From the NCBI GenBank assembly GCA_004552155.1, contig SFPF01000161.1:1-6076 (forward strand): a DNA stretch of 6,076 bases, written 5' to 3'. Of the stretch, positions 6,064 through 6,076 are shown in pieces (the stretch's first letter is position 1; the number at the start of each line of letters is the position of its first letter). The DNA is from Bacteroidales bacterium (GTDB lineage: Bacteria; Bacteroidota; Bacteroidia; Bacteroidales; Bacteroidaceae). The notes under the pieces were generated by a model, which saw only the letters and a list, made by a program, of their open reading frames with translations, searched no databases and had not been told where the DNA came from. The position numbers and the translations under genes were made by a program.

Positions 6064-6076
6064 CAAAGCAAGAAAA

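Larger units (their letters stand above)
5905..6066 (+). repeat. Tandem duplication, 77-bp identical units, 85-bp period
   Basis: 5905-5981 and 5990-6066 are identical over 77 bases, covering each whole tRNA plus CAA. The separating 8 bases (5982-5989) and the flanks differ. The exact identity points to a recent duplication or ongoing gene conversion. Confidence 0.95.

Overview
The window comes from a Bacteroidota chromosome, most likely order Bacteroidales and perhaps a Prevotella-like lineage. The evidence is the gene order ileS - DksA/TraR-like gene - lspA - DUF4296 lipoprotein, a promoter ahead of the tRNAs that matches the Bacteroidota TTTG / TAnnTTTG consensus, and a long IleRS with a KMSKR motif. 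Coding DNA is GC-rich with CGC as the favoured arginine codon, while the one large non-coding gap (3148-3565) is AT-rich. All recognised genes lie on the + strand.

Layout: 1-2736 is the C-terminal part of isoleucyl-tRNA synthetase, open at the left edge. 2752-3147 is a small DksA/TraR-like protein that has lost most of its zinc ligands. 3146-3554 is a non-coding block of nested inverted repeats. 3566-4200 is lspA (lipoprotein signal peptidase) broken by an internal deletion. 4191-5123 is a DUF4296 lipoprotein whose start overlaps the lspA stop. 5131-5838 is mtgA, a monofunctional peptidoglycan glycosyltransferase. A promoter at 5844-5874 drives two identical tandem tRNA-Arg(ACG) genes at 5905-5978 and 5990-6063.

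Functionally this is a housekeeping neighbourhood: translation (ileS, tRNA-Arg), transcription control (DksA-like) and cell envelope (lspA, a lipoprotein substrate, mtgA). I see no new defence, mobile or biosynthetic system. The most interesting signal is that three conserved stretches appear to be missing from otherwise well-preserved genes. One is the GNxxD segment of lspA (out of frame). One is the SPIxPFxxE segment of IleRS (in frame). The third is a less certain segment in the IleRS catalytic half (in frame). Three clean losses within about 2.8 kb of essential genes mean either an assembly problem or a real, unusual set of small deletions. Two other points deserve attention: the nested palindromic intergenic element, and a tRNA-Arg whose 19-56 tertiary pair reads A-U instead of G-C.
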